Part shown: positions 57,001 to 64,000 of the stretch, one piece after another
Layout: every line of letters begins with the position of its first letter
How positions within the stretch are numbered: the stretch's first letter is position 1
Source of the DNA: Stenotrophomonas sp. BIGb0135
GTDB taxonomy: Bacteria > Pseudomonadota > Gammaproteobacteria > Xanthomonadales > Xanthomonadaceae
Length of the DNA: 64,000 bases
Assembly: GCF_024810105.1 (NCBI RefSeq)
Contig: NZ_JANUDX010000003.1
Location: forward strand, 62,001 to 126,000
Direction: 5' to 3'
Position numbers and translations under genes: made by a program
The notes under the pieces: generated by a model
Seen by the model: the letters and a program-made list of their open reading frames with translations, nothing else
Database searches by the model: none
What the model was told of the DNA's origin: nothing

Positions 57001-59452
57001 GATCGCCGGCGAAGAACGCGTTGAGTTCGTCGGCACTGGCGAAGCGCTCGGTACGCTTGGCCAGGCCGTCCAGGATGCGATTGGCCGCGTCCAGCACCGA
57101 GCGCGCCTTGCGCTGGCGCTCATCCAGCAGCGCCTGCTTGTGTGCCTCGAAGGCATCGATCAGTTCTTCGCGCTTGGCCAGGATGTCGCCGAGGAACTGC
57201 TCGTGCTCGCCGAACTGACTCTCCAGTTCCTCCAGCTGCACCAGCAGCCGTGACATCTGTTCGTCGGCGCGTTCGGGGTCGGTGGCCATCGCCAGCGCGC
57301 TGGTGATGGCCTGCGAGAACAGCGCGAACTGCGCGGCGAACTGGGCCACCGCTTCGGCCGAGCCGAGCGTGCGCCGACGGTGTTCGGCGCGGGCACGGGT
57401 CTGGTTGAGGCGCGCATAGATGGCCGAGATGGCCTCGACCACACGGGTGCGTGCGGTGGCATCGTCGACGTTCAGCCCGGCCATCAGTTCGGAGAGCATG
57501 TCCAGGTCGGCCGACATCGCGCGCAGCCCGGCCAGCTGCTCGTCGAGCACGCGCGCGCTCCCGGCCTGCTGGGCGGCGTCGTCCAGTGCCTGCAGGCGTT
57601 CGCCCAGCGGGGCCAGGGCGGCATCGCCGGCCAGGAACGCGCCGGTCGCCGCGCCGATGCGCTGATGCGCCTCCTGCAACGCGGCGGTCATCGCATCGAT
57701 CATGTCGGTGTCGATGTAGCGGTAATCGCGGATAGTGAGCAGGTGGCCACGCTGGGTCGAGATCGCGTTGAGCGCCTCGACGAAGGACTGCACCTCGGTC
57801 CAGTTTTCCGGCTGCAGGCGGGCCAGCAGGGTCTTCTGCGTGGCCTGCGCCTGGGCCATCGCCTGCGCCGACTGGGCGCGGATCGACTGGACCTTCTCGT
57901 ACTCGTCCAGCACCGACTCGCCGGTGCCGCTGATCTCGCGCAGCAGGCTGACCGCGCCGCCACACTCGGCATCGTCCAGCCAATGGTGGGCATCGAACAG
58001 GCGGCGGGTGTCCTGCACCAGGCGCTGGTACCGCTGCACCGAGACGTCATCGCCTTCGATGGTGCGTGCCAGGTCGAGCAGGTTGGAAATGCCACGGACC
58101 AGCTCGGCATTGCCGATGCGGCCCATGAAGGTGTTGCCGGGGGGCCGGCTGGCCGCGAATTCGTCGCTGCTGAACGGGGTCTGCCAGACCTGCATAGCGT
58201 GGATCCGCGTCGGCTCGTCGCCCTCGGCATGGAACAGCACCATGCGCCCGTCATGCATGAAAGCGTAGCCGTGGCCGAACACCGGGTTCTGTAGCACGCG
58301 CTGGATGGTGTTGTAGACGAACAGCGCCGAGCGCCCGCCCTCGCGCTCGTAGAAGATGTAGAGCACGTCCTCGCCGTTGGGCGAGCGGATGGCGCGCTTG
58401 AACTGCATGCCGTCCATGGCCGCATCGAAGGCCTTGTGCTCGCCGCTCTGCAGGTAATACCCGCCGGGGAAGATGATGCCGTGGTCCTCGGGCAGCTGCA
58501 CGCAGGCCTGGACGATCGCATCGTTGCGGATGATGTTGCCGGTGAGGGTGTTGTAGATCAGCCCGCGCCAGACGGTTTCGCGGTAAGGCAGCACCTTGAG
58601 CAGGATCAGCGAGCCGACCCGGGCGAAATCGAACTGGGCATCGTCCAGCGACTGGGTGCTGTCATCCACCGGTTCGCTGTACACGCCCTGCCCGCTCTCG
58701 GTGTTGTTTTCGACCTTGATGGTCAGGTCGCCGCCGGTGGTCTCCACGAACAGGGTGTCGAGGATGTTCAGGTGGGCATGGCGACCGGTCACGGCCATGT
58801 CGCGGGTGGCGCGAGTCCACTCGAAATCGAACGGCGGCGGCAGTGCGATGTCGCGCTCGCCACGTGCGTCCAGGTAGGTGAGCTCGCCATCGCTGGCCAG
58901 TGCCCAGCGGAACACGCGCACGTCGCTGCTGCGTTCGCCGATCTGGAAGGCCGCCAGCAGCTTGTCGCCGATCACGATCAGCTGCAGCAGCCGGGCGTGC
59001 TTGTAGTAGGCATACAACTCGCCGAAGTCATGCACGAAGCCGGGCTGGGCCAGGAAGCTGCCCTTGGCGTCGACCGGCACCACGTCGTAGCCATCGTTGG
59101 CCTGGACCAGGCGGTACAGGCCGAACACGTCCTCGACCCGGGTCTGGGTCTTGAGGCCGATGAAGACGTTGTAGCCGAACAGCAGCAGCTCGGGGCCGAC
59201 CTGCACGATATCGCGGCCGACGCAGTTGTTTTCGCTGCGGATGCGGAAGCGTCCGGTGACCTCCAGCCGGCTGTCGCCGAACTCGGCCAGGCGCTGCCGG
59301 TTCAGGGCATCGGCGACCGTGCGCAGGCGGCTGCCCTGCTCGCCGAGGCGGCGGCGCAGGACCTCATAGGCGCCGCCCTGGGCGACCGCCTGGTCGACGC
59401 TGGCGGTGGCTTCCGGCACGGACGGCACGGGACGGTTGGCGGTATCGGACAT
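54095..59452 (-). CDS. Very large AAA+ ATPase (DUF3686 / DNA-repair-ATPase family)
   Basis: 1,785 aa, no signal or membrane segment. An N-terminal beta-rich region (residues 60-480, for example IVQVGPELLLFGYNVFIGLKTQTR, VENNTESGQGVYSEP) carries the annotated DUF3686 family. A long helical/coiled-coil middle follows (480-900, AQAMAQAQATQKTLLARLQ, EQMSRLLVQLEELESQFGEHEQF). The AAA+ module (about 1280-1530) has Walker A SPPGYGKTT, Walker B MLYVDDI and sensor-1 MAGNPYTESGE. The C-terminal tail is low-complexity Ala/Pro. Family named for DNA repair, but evidence is thin. Overlaps the downstream gene by four nt; AAGGAAG precedes the ATG. Confidence 0.9.
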   Translation of the reverse strand: MSDTANRPVPSVPEATASVDQAVAQGGAYEVLRRRLGEQGSRLRTVADALNRQRLAEFGDSRLEVTGRFRIRSENNCVGRDIVQVGPELLLFGYNVFIGLKTQTRVEDVFGLYRLVQANDGYDVVPVDAKGSFLAQPGFVHDFGELYAYYKHARLLQLIVIGDKLLAAFQIGERSSDVRVFRWALASDGELTYLDARGERDIALPPPFDFEWTRATRDMAVTGRHAHLNILDTLFVETTGGDLTIKVENNTESGQGVYSEPVDDSTQSLDDAQFDFARVGSLILLKVLPYRETVWRGLIYNTLTGNIIRNDAIVQACVQLPEDHGIIFPGGYYLQSGEHKAFDAAMDGMQFKRAIRSPNGEDVLYIFYEREGGRSALFVYNTIQRVLQNPVFGHGYAFMHDGRMVLFHAEGDEPTRIHAMQVWQTPFSSDEFAASRPPGNTFMGRIGNAELVRGISNLLDLARTIEGDDVSVQRYQRLVQDTRRLFDAHHWLDDAECGGAVSLLREISGTGESVLDEYEKVQSIRAQSAQAMAQAQATQKTLLARLQPENWTEVQSFVEALNAISTQRGHLLTIRDYRYIDTDMIDAMTAALQEAHQRIGAATGAFLAGDAALAPLGERLQALDDAAQQAGSARVLDEQLAGLRAMSADLDMLSELMAGLNVDDATARTRVVEAISAIYARLNQTRARAEHRRRTLGSAEAVAQFAAQFALFSQAITSALAMATDPERADEQMSRLLVQLEELESQFGEHEQFLGDILAKREELIDAFEAHKQALLDERQRKARSVLDAANRILDGLAKRTERFASADELNAFFAGDPLILKLRELAERLRSLRDSVKADDIESRLKGVRDQAVRALRDRSDLFEAGGNVVRLGPRHRFSVNTQALDLTILPRGDELAIHLTGTDFLETLHDPELAALKPYWQLSLDSESDALYRGEYLAGSVLRAAMENRDGLDLATLQHDAAVPATLDRVVRDFAAPRYREGYERGIHDHDASLILRALLPLQQAAGTLLHAPRVRALAMLFWAAHQRREDVVQWPARQAGADAIARLFGSDEGQLALRAEMALALATFNEEHGLPFTAADHVAAAAYLADELSRGEPVFASSRYAAALVEALGQQLQAAGQRDSLERALQREQDGLAARWALAGQWLRGLCRTPALADHAGYVDEAAALLLVQRALRTRASDTVLQVTVEGLLGEHPRLQQGRLVLSLDDFLARLHHHGGVFVPAFHAYQAVRQRIVARERDSLRLSEFKARPLSSFVRNKLINDVYLGVIGDNLAKQMGTVGENKRSDLMGLLMMISPPGYGKTTLMEYVAHRLGLVFMKINGPALGHEVRSLDPAQAPDATSRQELEKLNLALEMGNNTMLYVDDIQHTHPEFLQKFISLCDGTRRIEGVWRGRTRTYDMRGKKFCVVMAGNPYTESGEVFKIPDMLANRADIYNLGDVLGGMEDAFTLSYIENSLTSNPVLAPLATRDMADLYLLVERAMGKEVSTNALSHAYSGAEINEIVATLQRMLRVRDVVYRVNQQYIASAAQDDRYRTEPPFRLQGSYRNMNKLSEKISPVMNEAELQQLVSDHYQGEAQLLTTGAEENLLKLAELRGLLQGAELERWQQIKRDFLRNKAMGADDSDVGGRMVAQLADIASALQVPPPAAAAEQEPAPWSALLSALERLSAARDEPVVAPPASPAPALAEPLADGLQAGLAPLLQLLGQSHQQQVRTGETLALLAGWVRQQMDAEPAARQRVRPRRATTPEERALDEALMRHFYGESARPPRLDDVAGDDAHA

Positions 59453-59477
59453 CGGCTTCCTTCCGGCTCACTTGCAA

Positions 59478-59498
59478 CCGGCCGGGCAAACCGGCCGG
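59478..59498 (-). other. Hairpin between flotillin and ATPase genes
   Basis: CCGGCCGG-GCAAA-CCGGCCGG in the 120-nt gap, the largest within the operon apart from its promoter region. No T-run follows, so it may slow decay or limit read-through rather than terminate. Nothing else is visible in this gap besides the RBS of the ATPase. Confidence 0.55.
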
Positions 59499-59572
59499 GA
59501 TAGGCGTGGCGATGGCCACACGGCCACCGCCACGGTCGAGCGCGCCACGCGGGCGGCGCTCGGTTGGGGGTC

Positions 59573-61591
59573 TCAGCGGGTTTCGACCACCGCGGCGGTC
59601 ACGGTGGTCACCGTGTCCGTGGTGTCTTCGCTGATCTGGCGCTGGGCGTCCTGGCGCGGGCTCACGCCCAGGTAGCGCTGCATCAGGTCCTGCACGATCG
59701 GGCTCTTGTCGGCCAGGCCTTCGATCGACTTGCCCAGCGACACCGCCTTGATGAGGTTCTCGAACATGCCGCCGTCGCCACCGACCAGGTCGATGTCGGC
59801 ATTGCGCAGCGCGCTGGCGATGACCCCGGCGTTCTCGCGCGAGACTTCCTTGCCGGCTTCGATCGAGGCCAGGGCCTGCTTGAGGCTGTTGTCGAGCATC
59901 ATGCGGAACTCCTCGTGGCCACGCGCGGTGTCGCTGAGCGAGGCGATCGCCTCGAACTTGCGCACCAGGCCCTCGGCTTCGGCGAGCAGCTTCTTCTGCA
60001 CCACGCCGGCCTCGGCGCCGCCGACCGACTCGGTCGCGGTGGCGCGGGCGCGGCCCATCTGTTCTTCGCCCTGCGCCTGCGCCTGCAGGTTTTCAGCCAG
60101 CACGCGGGCTTCGTTGGTGCCCTGCTTGAGGTTGGCGTCGGCCTTGGCCTCGATCACCCGGGCCTCGGCGATGCCGACCTTCTCGATGGCCAGCGCGGAG
60201 GCTTCGCGCACCTGCGCCTCGGCCAGGCCGGGCGCGGCCTGCTCGGCGCGGGTGCCGTCGGCGAGCAGGCGCTTGGCGTCGGCCTGCTTGCCGGCCGCCT
60301 CGTGCTCGGCCTGGGCCAGGGTGGTGATCTCCACCGCGCGGTGCTTGGCCGCGGTCTCGCCGGCCTGCGCTTCCTTGACCTGGCGCACCAGCTGTTCCTG
60401 CGCCCGGGCTTCGGCTTCGAGGATCAGCACCTGCTTCTGGCGGTCGGCCTCGGAGACCTCACGCACTTCCTTGATGCGCTCTTCTTCCTGCGCCACGGTC
60501 TTGTCGATGGCGATGCGCTCGCGGGTGATGTTGGCCACGTCCATCTTGCCGGACTCGACCACCTTGTCGCGCTCCACGCCCTGCAGCTGCACTTCGCGCT
60601 GGGTGGTGACCTGCTCCAGCTGACGTGCACGCTCGACCCGCTCGGCTTCGATCGCCACCGCACGCTGGCGGTTCTGCTCGGCCACTTCGACTTCGCGCAT
60701 GCGGTTCTGCTCGCGGATCTCGATCACTTCCTGCGCTTCGATGCGGGCCTGCTCGGAGAGCTGGCGCTGTTCTTCCTGGACCTTGGCGGTCTCGGCCTCC
60801 TCGCGCGCGCGGATGGTGTCGATCTCGCGCTTCTGGCGGGCTTCGGCTTCGGCCTGCTGGCGTTCGAGGGCCAGCAGCGCTTCGCGCGCTTCGACGTTCT
60901 TCTTGGTGATGGCCAGCTTTTCGTTCTGCTCCAGCTCGTTGGTCACCACGTTGTGGGTGGCGGTGAGCTCGGTGATCTTGCGGATGCCCTGCGCGTCGAG
61001 GATGTTGTTCTGGTCCAGCAGCAGCTTGGGGGTCTGCTCCAGGTAATCGATGGCCACGTCTTCCAGCGCGTAGCCGTTGAGGTCGTTGCCGATCACCGCG
61101 ATGATCTCGTCGCGGAATTCCTGGCGCTTCTCGAACAGTTCGGTGAACTCGAACTTCTTGCCGACCGTCTTCAGCGCTTCGGAGAACTTGGCGTTGAACA
61201 GCTCATCCACCGCATGCTTGTCCGAGGCGCGATCGGCGCCGATCGCCTTGGCCACGCGCAGCACGTCGGCCTGGGTTTCATTGACGCGCAGGTAGAAGGC
61301 CACGGCGATGTCGGCACGCATGTTGTCGCGGCAGATCAGGCCTTCCTTGCCGCGGCGGTCGATCTGCAGGGTGATCAGGCTGATCCGCATCAGCTCGGCG
61401 CGGTACAGCACCGGGATGATCAACGCGCCGGTGAAGTGCACCTTCGGCTGGGAGCTCATGTCGTTGACGATCAGGGCCACGCCCTGGTCCACCTTGCGGT
61501 AGAAGGCCTTGAACAGGCCAGCGAGGCCGAGCAGAAGGACCAGCAGGATGCCTACCCCGATCACGAACGGGGCCAAGGTCGCAAAACTCAT
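59573..61591 (-). CDS. yqiK: Flotillin family protein, YqiK-like
   Basis: 672 aa. One N-terminal membrane helix (VIGVGILLVLLLGLAGLFKAF, 10-30), an SPFH/band-7 domain (about 30-210, VHFTGALIIPVLYRAELMRISL), then a very long Glu/Ala/Arg/Gln coiled coil (220-520) and a C-terminal oligomerisation region. Expected to form membrane microdomain scaffolds. AAGGAG eight nt before the ATG, and a four-nt overlap with the yqiJ-like gene. The yqiJ-yqiK pair is conserved in E. coli; here it heads a larger operon with an ATPase and TelA proteins. Confidence 0.93.
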   Translation of the reverse strand: MSFATLAPFVIGVGILLVLLLGLAGLFKAFYRKVDQGVALIVNDMSSQPKVHFTGALIIPVLYRAELMRISLITLQIDRRGKEGLICRDNMRADIAVAFYLRVNETQADVLRVAKAIGADRASDKHAVDELFNAKFSEALKTVGKKFEFTELFEKRQEFRDEIIAVIGNDLNGYALEDVAIDYLEQTPKLLLDQNNILDAQGIRKITELTATHNVVTNELEQNEKLAITKKNVEAREALLALERQQAEAEARQKREIDTIRAREEAETAKVQEEQRQLSEQARIEAQEVIEIREQNRMREVEVAEQNRQRAVAIEAERVERARQLEQVTTQREVQLQGVERDKVVESGKMDVANITRERIAIDKTVAQEEERIKEVREVSEADRQKQVLILEAEARAQEQLVRQVKEAQAGETAAKHRAVEITTLAQAEHEAAGKQADAKRLLADGTRAEQAAPGLAEAQVREASALAIEKVGIAEARVIEAKADANLKQGTNEARVLAENLQAQAQGEEQMGRARATATESVGGAEAGVVQKKLLAEAEGLVRKFEAIASLSDTARGHEEFRMMLDNSLKQALASIEAGKEVSRENAGVIASALRNADIDLVGGDGGMFENLIKAVSLGKSIEGLADKSPIVQDLMQRYLGVSPRQDAQRQISEDTTDTVTTVTAAVVETR

Positions 61592-62268
61592 CGATGGATC
61601 TCCTTATCGCCCGGAATCAGGCTGTCTTGGATGGAAAGCGCGGGGTGGTCGGTTTCACGCGCCACCAGGTAATGGTTGTGTTCGGCCACGTAGTCCAGCA
61701 GGACCACGCGCTCGCCGCGCGTCAGGATCACGCCTTCGCGCGTGCGCACCTGCAGGATCAGCCCGGCGCCGCCGTCATCGACGGTGGCGTAGCCGCTGCT
61801 GGCGCTGACCTGGGGCGAGGCGACCACGCCCACCCGGCCCAACAGCGAGGCCTGCTCGACCGGGCGCAGGCGCAACAACAGCCGCCGGATCGGGCGCAGC
61901 ACGATCACGCTCAGCGGCACGGCGGGAATCAGCGCGAGTACGGCGGTGACGCTGCCGGCCAGCCACCGCACCGGCGTCGGCAATGACTGCAGCAGGAACA
62001 GATGCACGAAATAGGTGGCGGTCCAGCCGAAGAAGGCCAGCAGCGCGATCACCAGCATCACCGGTGCGCCGCCCAGGCCGAGCCGCGAGAACATGCCGGA
62101 AATGCCGTGCAGACCGTCATCGCCCAGATGCAGGTCCATGCCGTCGTGGGCCATGCCGTCATCGACCACGCCGCAGGCGGCCAGCATCCAGTACAGCACG
62201 GCAAACGCCAGCACGACGCTGTAAGGCAGCGTGGGAAACGTCAACGCGACGTTGAGGAACTCGTTCAT
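61588..62268 (-). CDS. yqiJ: OB-fold membrane protein, YqiJ-like
   Basis: 226 aa. Four hydrophobic segments (PYSVVLAFAVLYWMLAACGVV; VMLVIALLAFFGWTATYFVHLFLL; WLAGSVTAVLALIPAVPLSVIVL), an Asp/His/Met-rich loop (DDGMAHDGMDLHLGDDGLHG), then a C-terminal OB-like beta domain (about 150-226, ASLLGRVGVVASPQVSASSGYATV). NfeD-type OB domains of this kind partner flotillins/stomatins, consistent with the downstream yqiK-like gene, which it overlaps by four nt. First gene of the five-gene operon. Confidence 0.88.
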   Translation of the reverse strand: MNEFLNVALTFPTLPYSVVLAFAVLYWMLAACGVVDDGMAHDGMDLHLGDDGLHGISGMFSRLGLGGAPVMLVIALLAFFGWTATYFVHLFLLQSLPTPVRWLAGSVTAVLALIPAVPLSVIVLRPIRRLLLRLRPVEQASLLGRVGVVASPQVSASSGYATVDDGGAGLILQVRTREGVILTRGERVVLLDYVAEHNHYLVARETDHPALSIQDSLIPGDKEIHR

Positions 62269-62319
62269 TCCGTGTCTTCCCTGCGATGGCGGCCGACCTT
62301 TCCCCCGGCTGCCTCCTGT

Positions 62320-62341
62320 GGGCACGCGCTCCGGCGTGCCC
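62320..62341. other. Hairpin in the yqiJ upstream region
   Basis: GGGCACGC-GCTCCG-GCGTGCCC (8 bp) about 50 nt upstream of the yqiJ-like gene. The 222-nt gap between trpF and this operon should contain its promoter; a second hairpin GGCCCCC-TGC-GGGGGCC (62466-62482) lies just after the trpF stop, without a U-run. No operator is recognised. Confidence 0.45.
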
Positions 62342-62490
62342 CGACTACGCGCCGTGCCGGCCGCGCCATGTCCTGTCGATGCTACGTGAAATTTGCGGCT
62401 ACGCCCATAGCGGCGCTGCCGCGCCAGGCGAGGCGGGCATCGAGGGTGTCGGCAATGGTCGGCCCGGCCCCCTGCGGGGGCCGCCGTCGA

Positions 62491-63147
62491 TCAATCGGCC
62501 TCGTGGCAGTCGGCGCGGCGCACTTCTTCGACGAACTTGCGCATCTTGTAGCCGTCCTTGATGCCCGGCTCGGACTCGATCCCGCTGGACACGTCCACGC
62601 CCCAAGGCAACGTGGCCACGATCGCGTCGAACACATTGTCCGGGGTAATCCCACCGGCGAGCAGGAACGGCCGGTGCAGCCCGGTCGGCAGGCGGGTCCA
62701 GTCGAACGCCACGCCGGTGCCGCCACCGCCGCCCGGGGCGTGGCTGTCGAACAGGAAGCCGGCCGCGCTGGGGAAGCGCAGCTGCAGTTGGCGGGCATTG
62801 ACGTCGTCACGCCCGCCCATCGCCACGGCCTTCAGGTACGGCATGTTGAAGCTGCGGCAGAACGCCTCGTCCTCGTCGCCGTGGAACTGCAGCAGGGTCG
62901 GCCGCACGGTGCGCAGCACCTCGCGCACTTCTTCCTTGCTGTTGTCGCGGAACAGCGCCACCACGTCGACCATCGGTGCGATCGCCTGGCGCATCGCACG
63001 CGCCTCGGCCGGCGCGACCCGGCGCTTGCTCTCGCGGGCGAAGATGAAGCCCACCGCGTCCACCCCCAGTTCCCCCGCCAGGCGTACGTCGCCGGCGCGG
63101 GTCATGCCGCAGAACTTGATTCGGGTGCGATAGAAAGAGCGGCTCAT
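62491..63147 (-). CDS. trpF: Phosphoribosylanthranilate isomerase
   Basis: Third step of tryptophan synthesis from anthranilate. 218 aa TIM barrel, with the catalytic Cys in [11 protein letters not shown], the catalytic Asp in [11 protein letters not shown], and [11 protein letters not shown] at the phosphate site. Start MSRSFYRTR at 63145-63147 overlaps the truA stop by four nt (ATGA). Separated from trpB-trpA by about 13 kb, including the REP array and the YqiJK-TelA operon. Confidence 0.97.
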   Translation of the reverse strand: MSRSFYRTRIKFCGMTRAGDVRLAGELGVDAVGFIFARESKRRVAPAEARAMRQAIAPMVDVVALFRDNSKEEVREVLRTVRPTLLQFHGDEDEAFCRSFNMPYLKAVAMGGRDDVNARQLQLRFPSAAGFLFDSHAPGGGGGTGVAFDWTRLPTGLHRPFLLAGGITPDNVFDAIVATLPWGVDVSSGIESEPGIKDGYKMRKFVEEVRRADCHEAD

Positions 63148-63917
63148 AAAGTGACCTCGGCGGGCAGGTGCCAGTTGTCGGGGTACAAGGGTCCAACGAA
63201 CACCAATCCCTGTGGCGGTGCGGTCGGTCCGGCCACGGTGCGGTCCTGGCCGGCCAGCAGCTCGGCCATCCACGACACCGGTTTGTCCCCGGATCCAACC
63301 AGGATCAGTGAACCGACGATATTGCGCACCATGTGATGAAGGAATGCATTGGCCTGAACGCAGACCTCCACCACCTCACCGTCGCGGCGCACGCTGATGG
63401 CCTGCAGCTCGCGACGGGCATGCAGGGCTTCGCACTGGATGCTGCGGAAGGCGCTGAAGTCGTTTTCGCCCAGCAGCGCCTGCGCCGCCGCGTGCATCCG
63501 CCCCGCATCGAGCGGGCGCCGCTCCCAGCTCAGGGTCTGGCGCTCCAGCGCGGGCCGCACCTGGCGGTTGAGCAGGCGGTAGCGGTAGCGCCGGGCCCGG
63601 GCCGAGAACCGCGCATGGAAGTCGTCGGCCACCGGTGCGCACCAGCGCACTGCGATCGACCGCGGCAACCGGGTGGTGGTCCCCAGGGTCCAGCCGCGCG
63701 GATCGCGGACCACCTCGGTGTCGAAGTGGACCACCTGGCATTGGCCGTGCACGCCGGCATCGGTGCGCCCGGCGCAGGTGACGTGGATGGGCGCATCGGC
63801 CACCGAGGACAGCGCCTCCTGCAGGCTGGCCTGCACGCTGGGGCAGCCACTTTCGCCCAGTTGCTGCCAGCCCTTGTAGTCGCTGCCGTCGTATTCCACG
63901 CCCAGTGCGTAGCGCAT
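63144..63917 (-). CDS. truA: tRNA pseudouridine(38-40) synthase
   Basis: Modifies U38-U40 of the anticodon arm of many tRNAs. 257 aa. The catalytic Asp53 lies in [19 protein letters not shown], with conserved YRYRLLNR and [16 protein letters not shown] at 63915-63917 with AGAGG six nt upstream. Translationally coupled to trpF, a pairing common in proteobacteria. Confidence 0.98.
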   Translation of the reverse strand: MRYALGVEYDGSDYKGWQQLGESGCPSVQASLQEALSSVADAPIHVTCAGRTDAGVHGQCQVVHFDTEVVRDPRGWTLGTTTRLPRSIAVRWCAPVADDFHARFSARARRYRYRLLNRQVRPALERQTLSWERRPLDAGRMHAAAQALLGENDFSAFRSIQCEALHARRELQAISVRRDGEVVEVCVQANAFLHHMVRNIVGSLILVGSGDKPVSWMAELLAGQDRTVAGPTAPPQGLVFVGPLYPDNWHLPAEVTL

Positions 63918-64000
63918 GGTCAACCTCTGTAAGTCGGGGGAAACCGGCCAGGGCCGGCCAGGGGGTCAGGCCGGGTCGCGTTCGGACCACACCGCCAGTT

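Noticed and set aside
53930-57253. 1,107-codon frame antisense to the large ATPase
   Set aside because: The minus-strand ATPase has Walker motifs and coupled neighbours; the antisense frame has no recognisable domain or RBS.
63966-64000. Possible 3' end of a gene upstream of truA (frame ...LAVWSERDPA stop)
   Set aside because: Only about 11 codons are inside the window, too few to recognise a product or to exclude chance.

Overview
The window is a compact, GC-rich (roughly two-thirds G+C) bacterial chromosome segment from the Xanthomonadaceae, most probably Stenotrophomonas. The evidence is the housekeeping gene order, separate nuoC and nuoD genes, a 744-residue NuoG, and dense GTAG-headed REP palindromes of the type described in Stenotrophomonas (SMAG elements) beside a REP-associated tyrosine transposase (RAYT). 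No rRNA operon, prophage, integron, insertion sequence other than the RAYT, or CRISPR array is visible.

Layout. 0-4.4 kb (minus strand): translation operon thrS-infC-rpmI-rplT-pheS, with pheS cut by the window edge. It has a possible Thr-codon leader peptide and attenuator before thrS, a probable AUC start on infC and a strong hairpin/terminator before pheS. 4.6-12.4 kb: accessory genes, namely a three-gene inner-membrane iron-uptake-type cluster (DUF3325, DUF3649, PepSY-TM), a secreted serine hydrolase, a ToxR/CadC-like regulator with TPRs, a VOC protein, a GH18 chitinase-like enzyme and a TPR protein. 12.5-23.4 kb (minus): rimP-nusA-infB-rbfA-truB-rpsO-pnp, headed by two identical initiator tRNA genes. 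The 1.2 kb leader and the tRNA spacer are packed with simple-sequence repeats and large hairpin elements. 23.5-38.5 kb (minus): the complete 14-gene complex I operon nuoA-N, preceded by tRNA-Leu(GAG), secG and tpiA. The backbone glmM...secG-tRNA-Leu...tRNA-fMet-rimP-nusA-infB-rbfA-truB-rpsO-pnp matches the order known in E. coli, here with nuo between the tRNA-Leu and tRNA-fMet genes.

40-44 kb: two more large hairpin elements, a 2-oxoglutarate/Fe(II) oxygenase, and a glycosyltransferase/polysaccharide deacetylase pair. 44-50 kb: glmM, accD, trpA, a small lipoprotein gene, trpB and a divergent LysR regulator. 50.2-52.2 kb: a RAYT inside an 18-element REP array with an exact 147-bp period. 52.2-62.3 kb (minus): a five-gene, partly overlapping operon: YqiJ-like OB-fold membrane protein, YqiK/flotillin, 1,785-residue AAA+ ATPase, small TelA-like protein, TelA. 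62.5-63.9 kb: trpF and truA. The REP array and the YqiJK-ATPase-TelA operon therefore lie between trpF and trpB, which are adjacent in many related genomes.

Most unusual features: (i) the 147-bp REP/RAYT array; (ii) a family of four long hairpins whose conserved core is enclosed by 25-28 bp outer stems that differ between copies but stay complementary; (iii) three different microsatellites around the initiator tRNA genes; (iv) the YqiJK-ATPase-TelA operon; (v) the candidate thrS attenuator.
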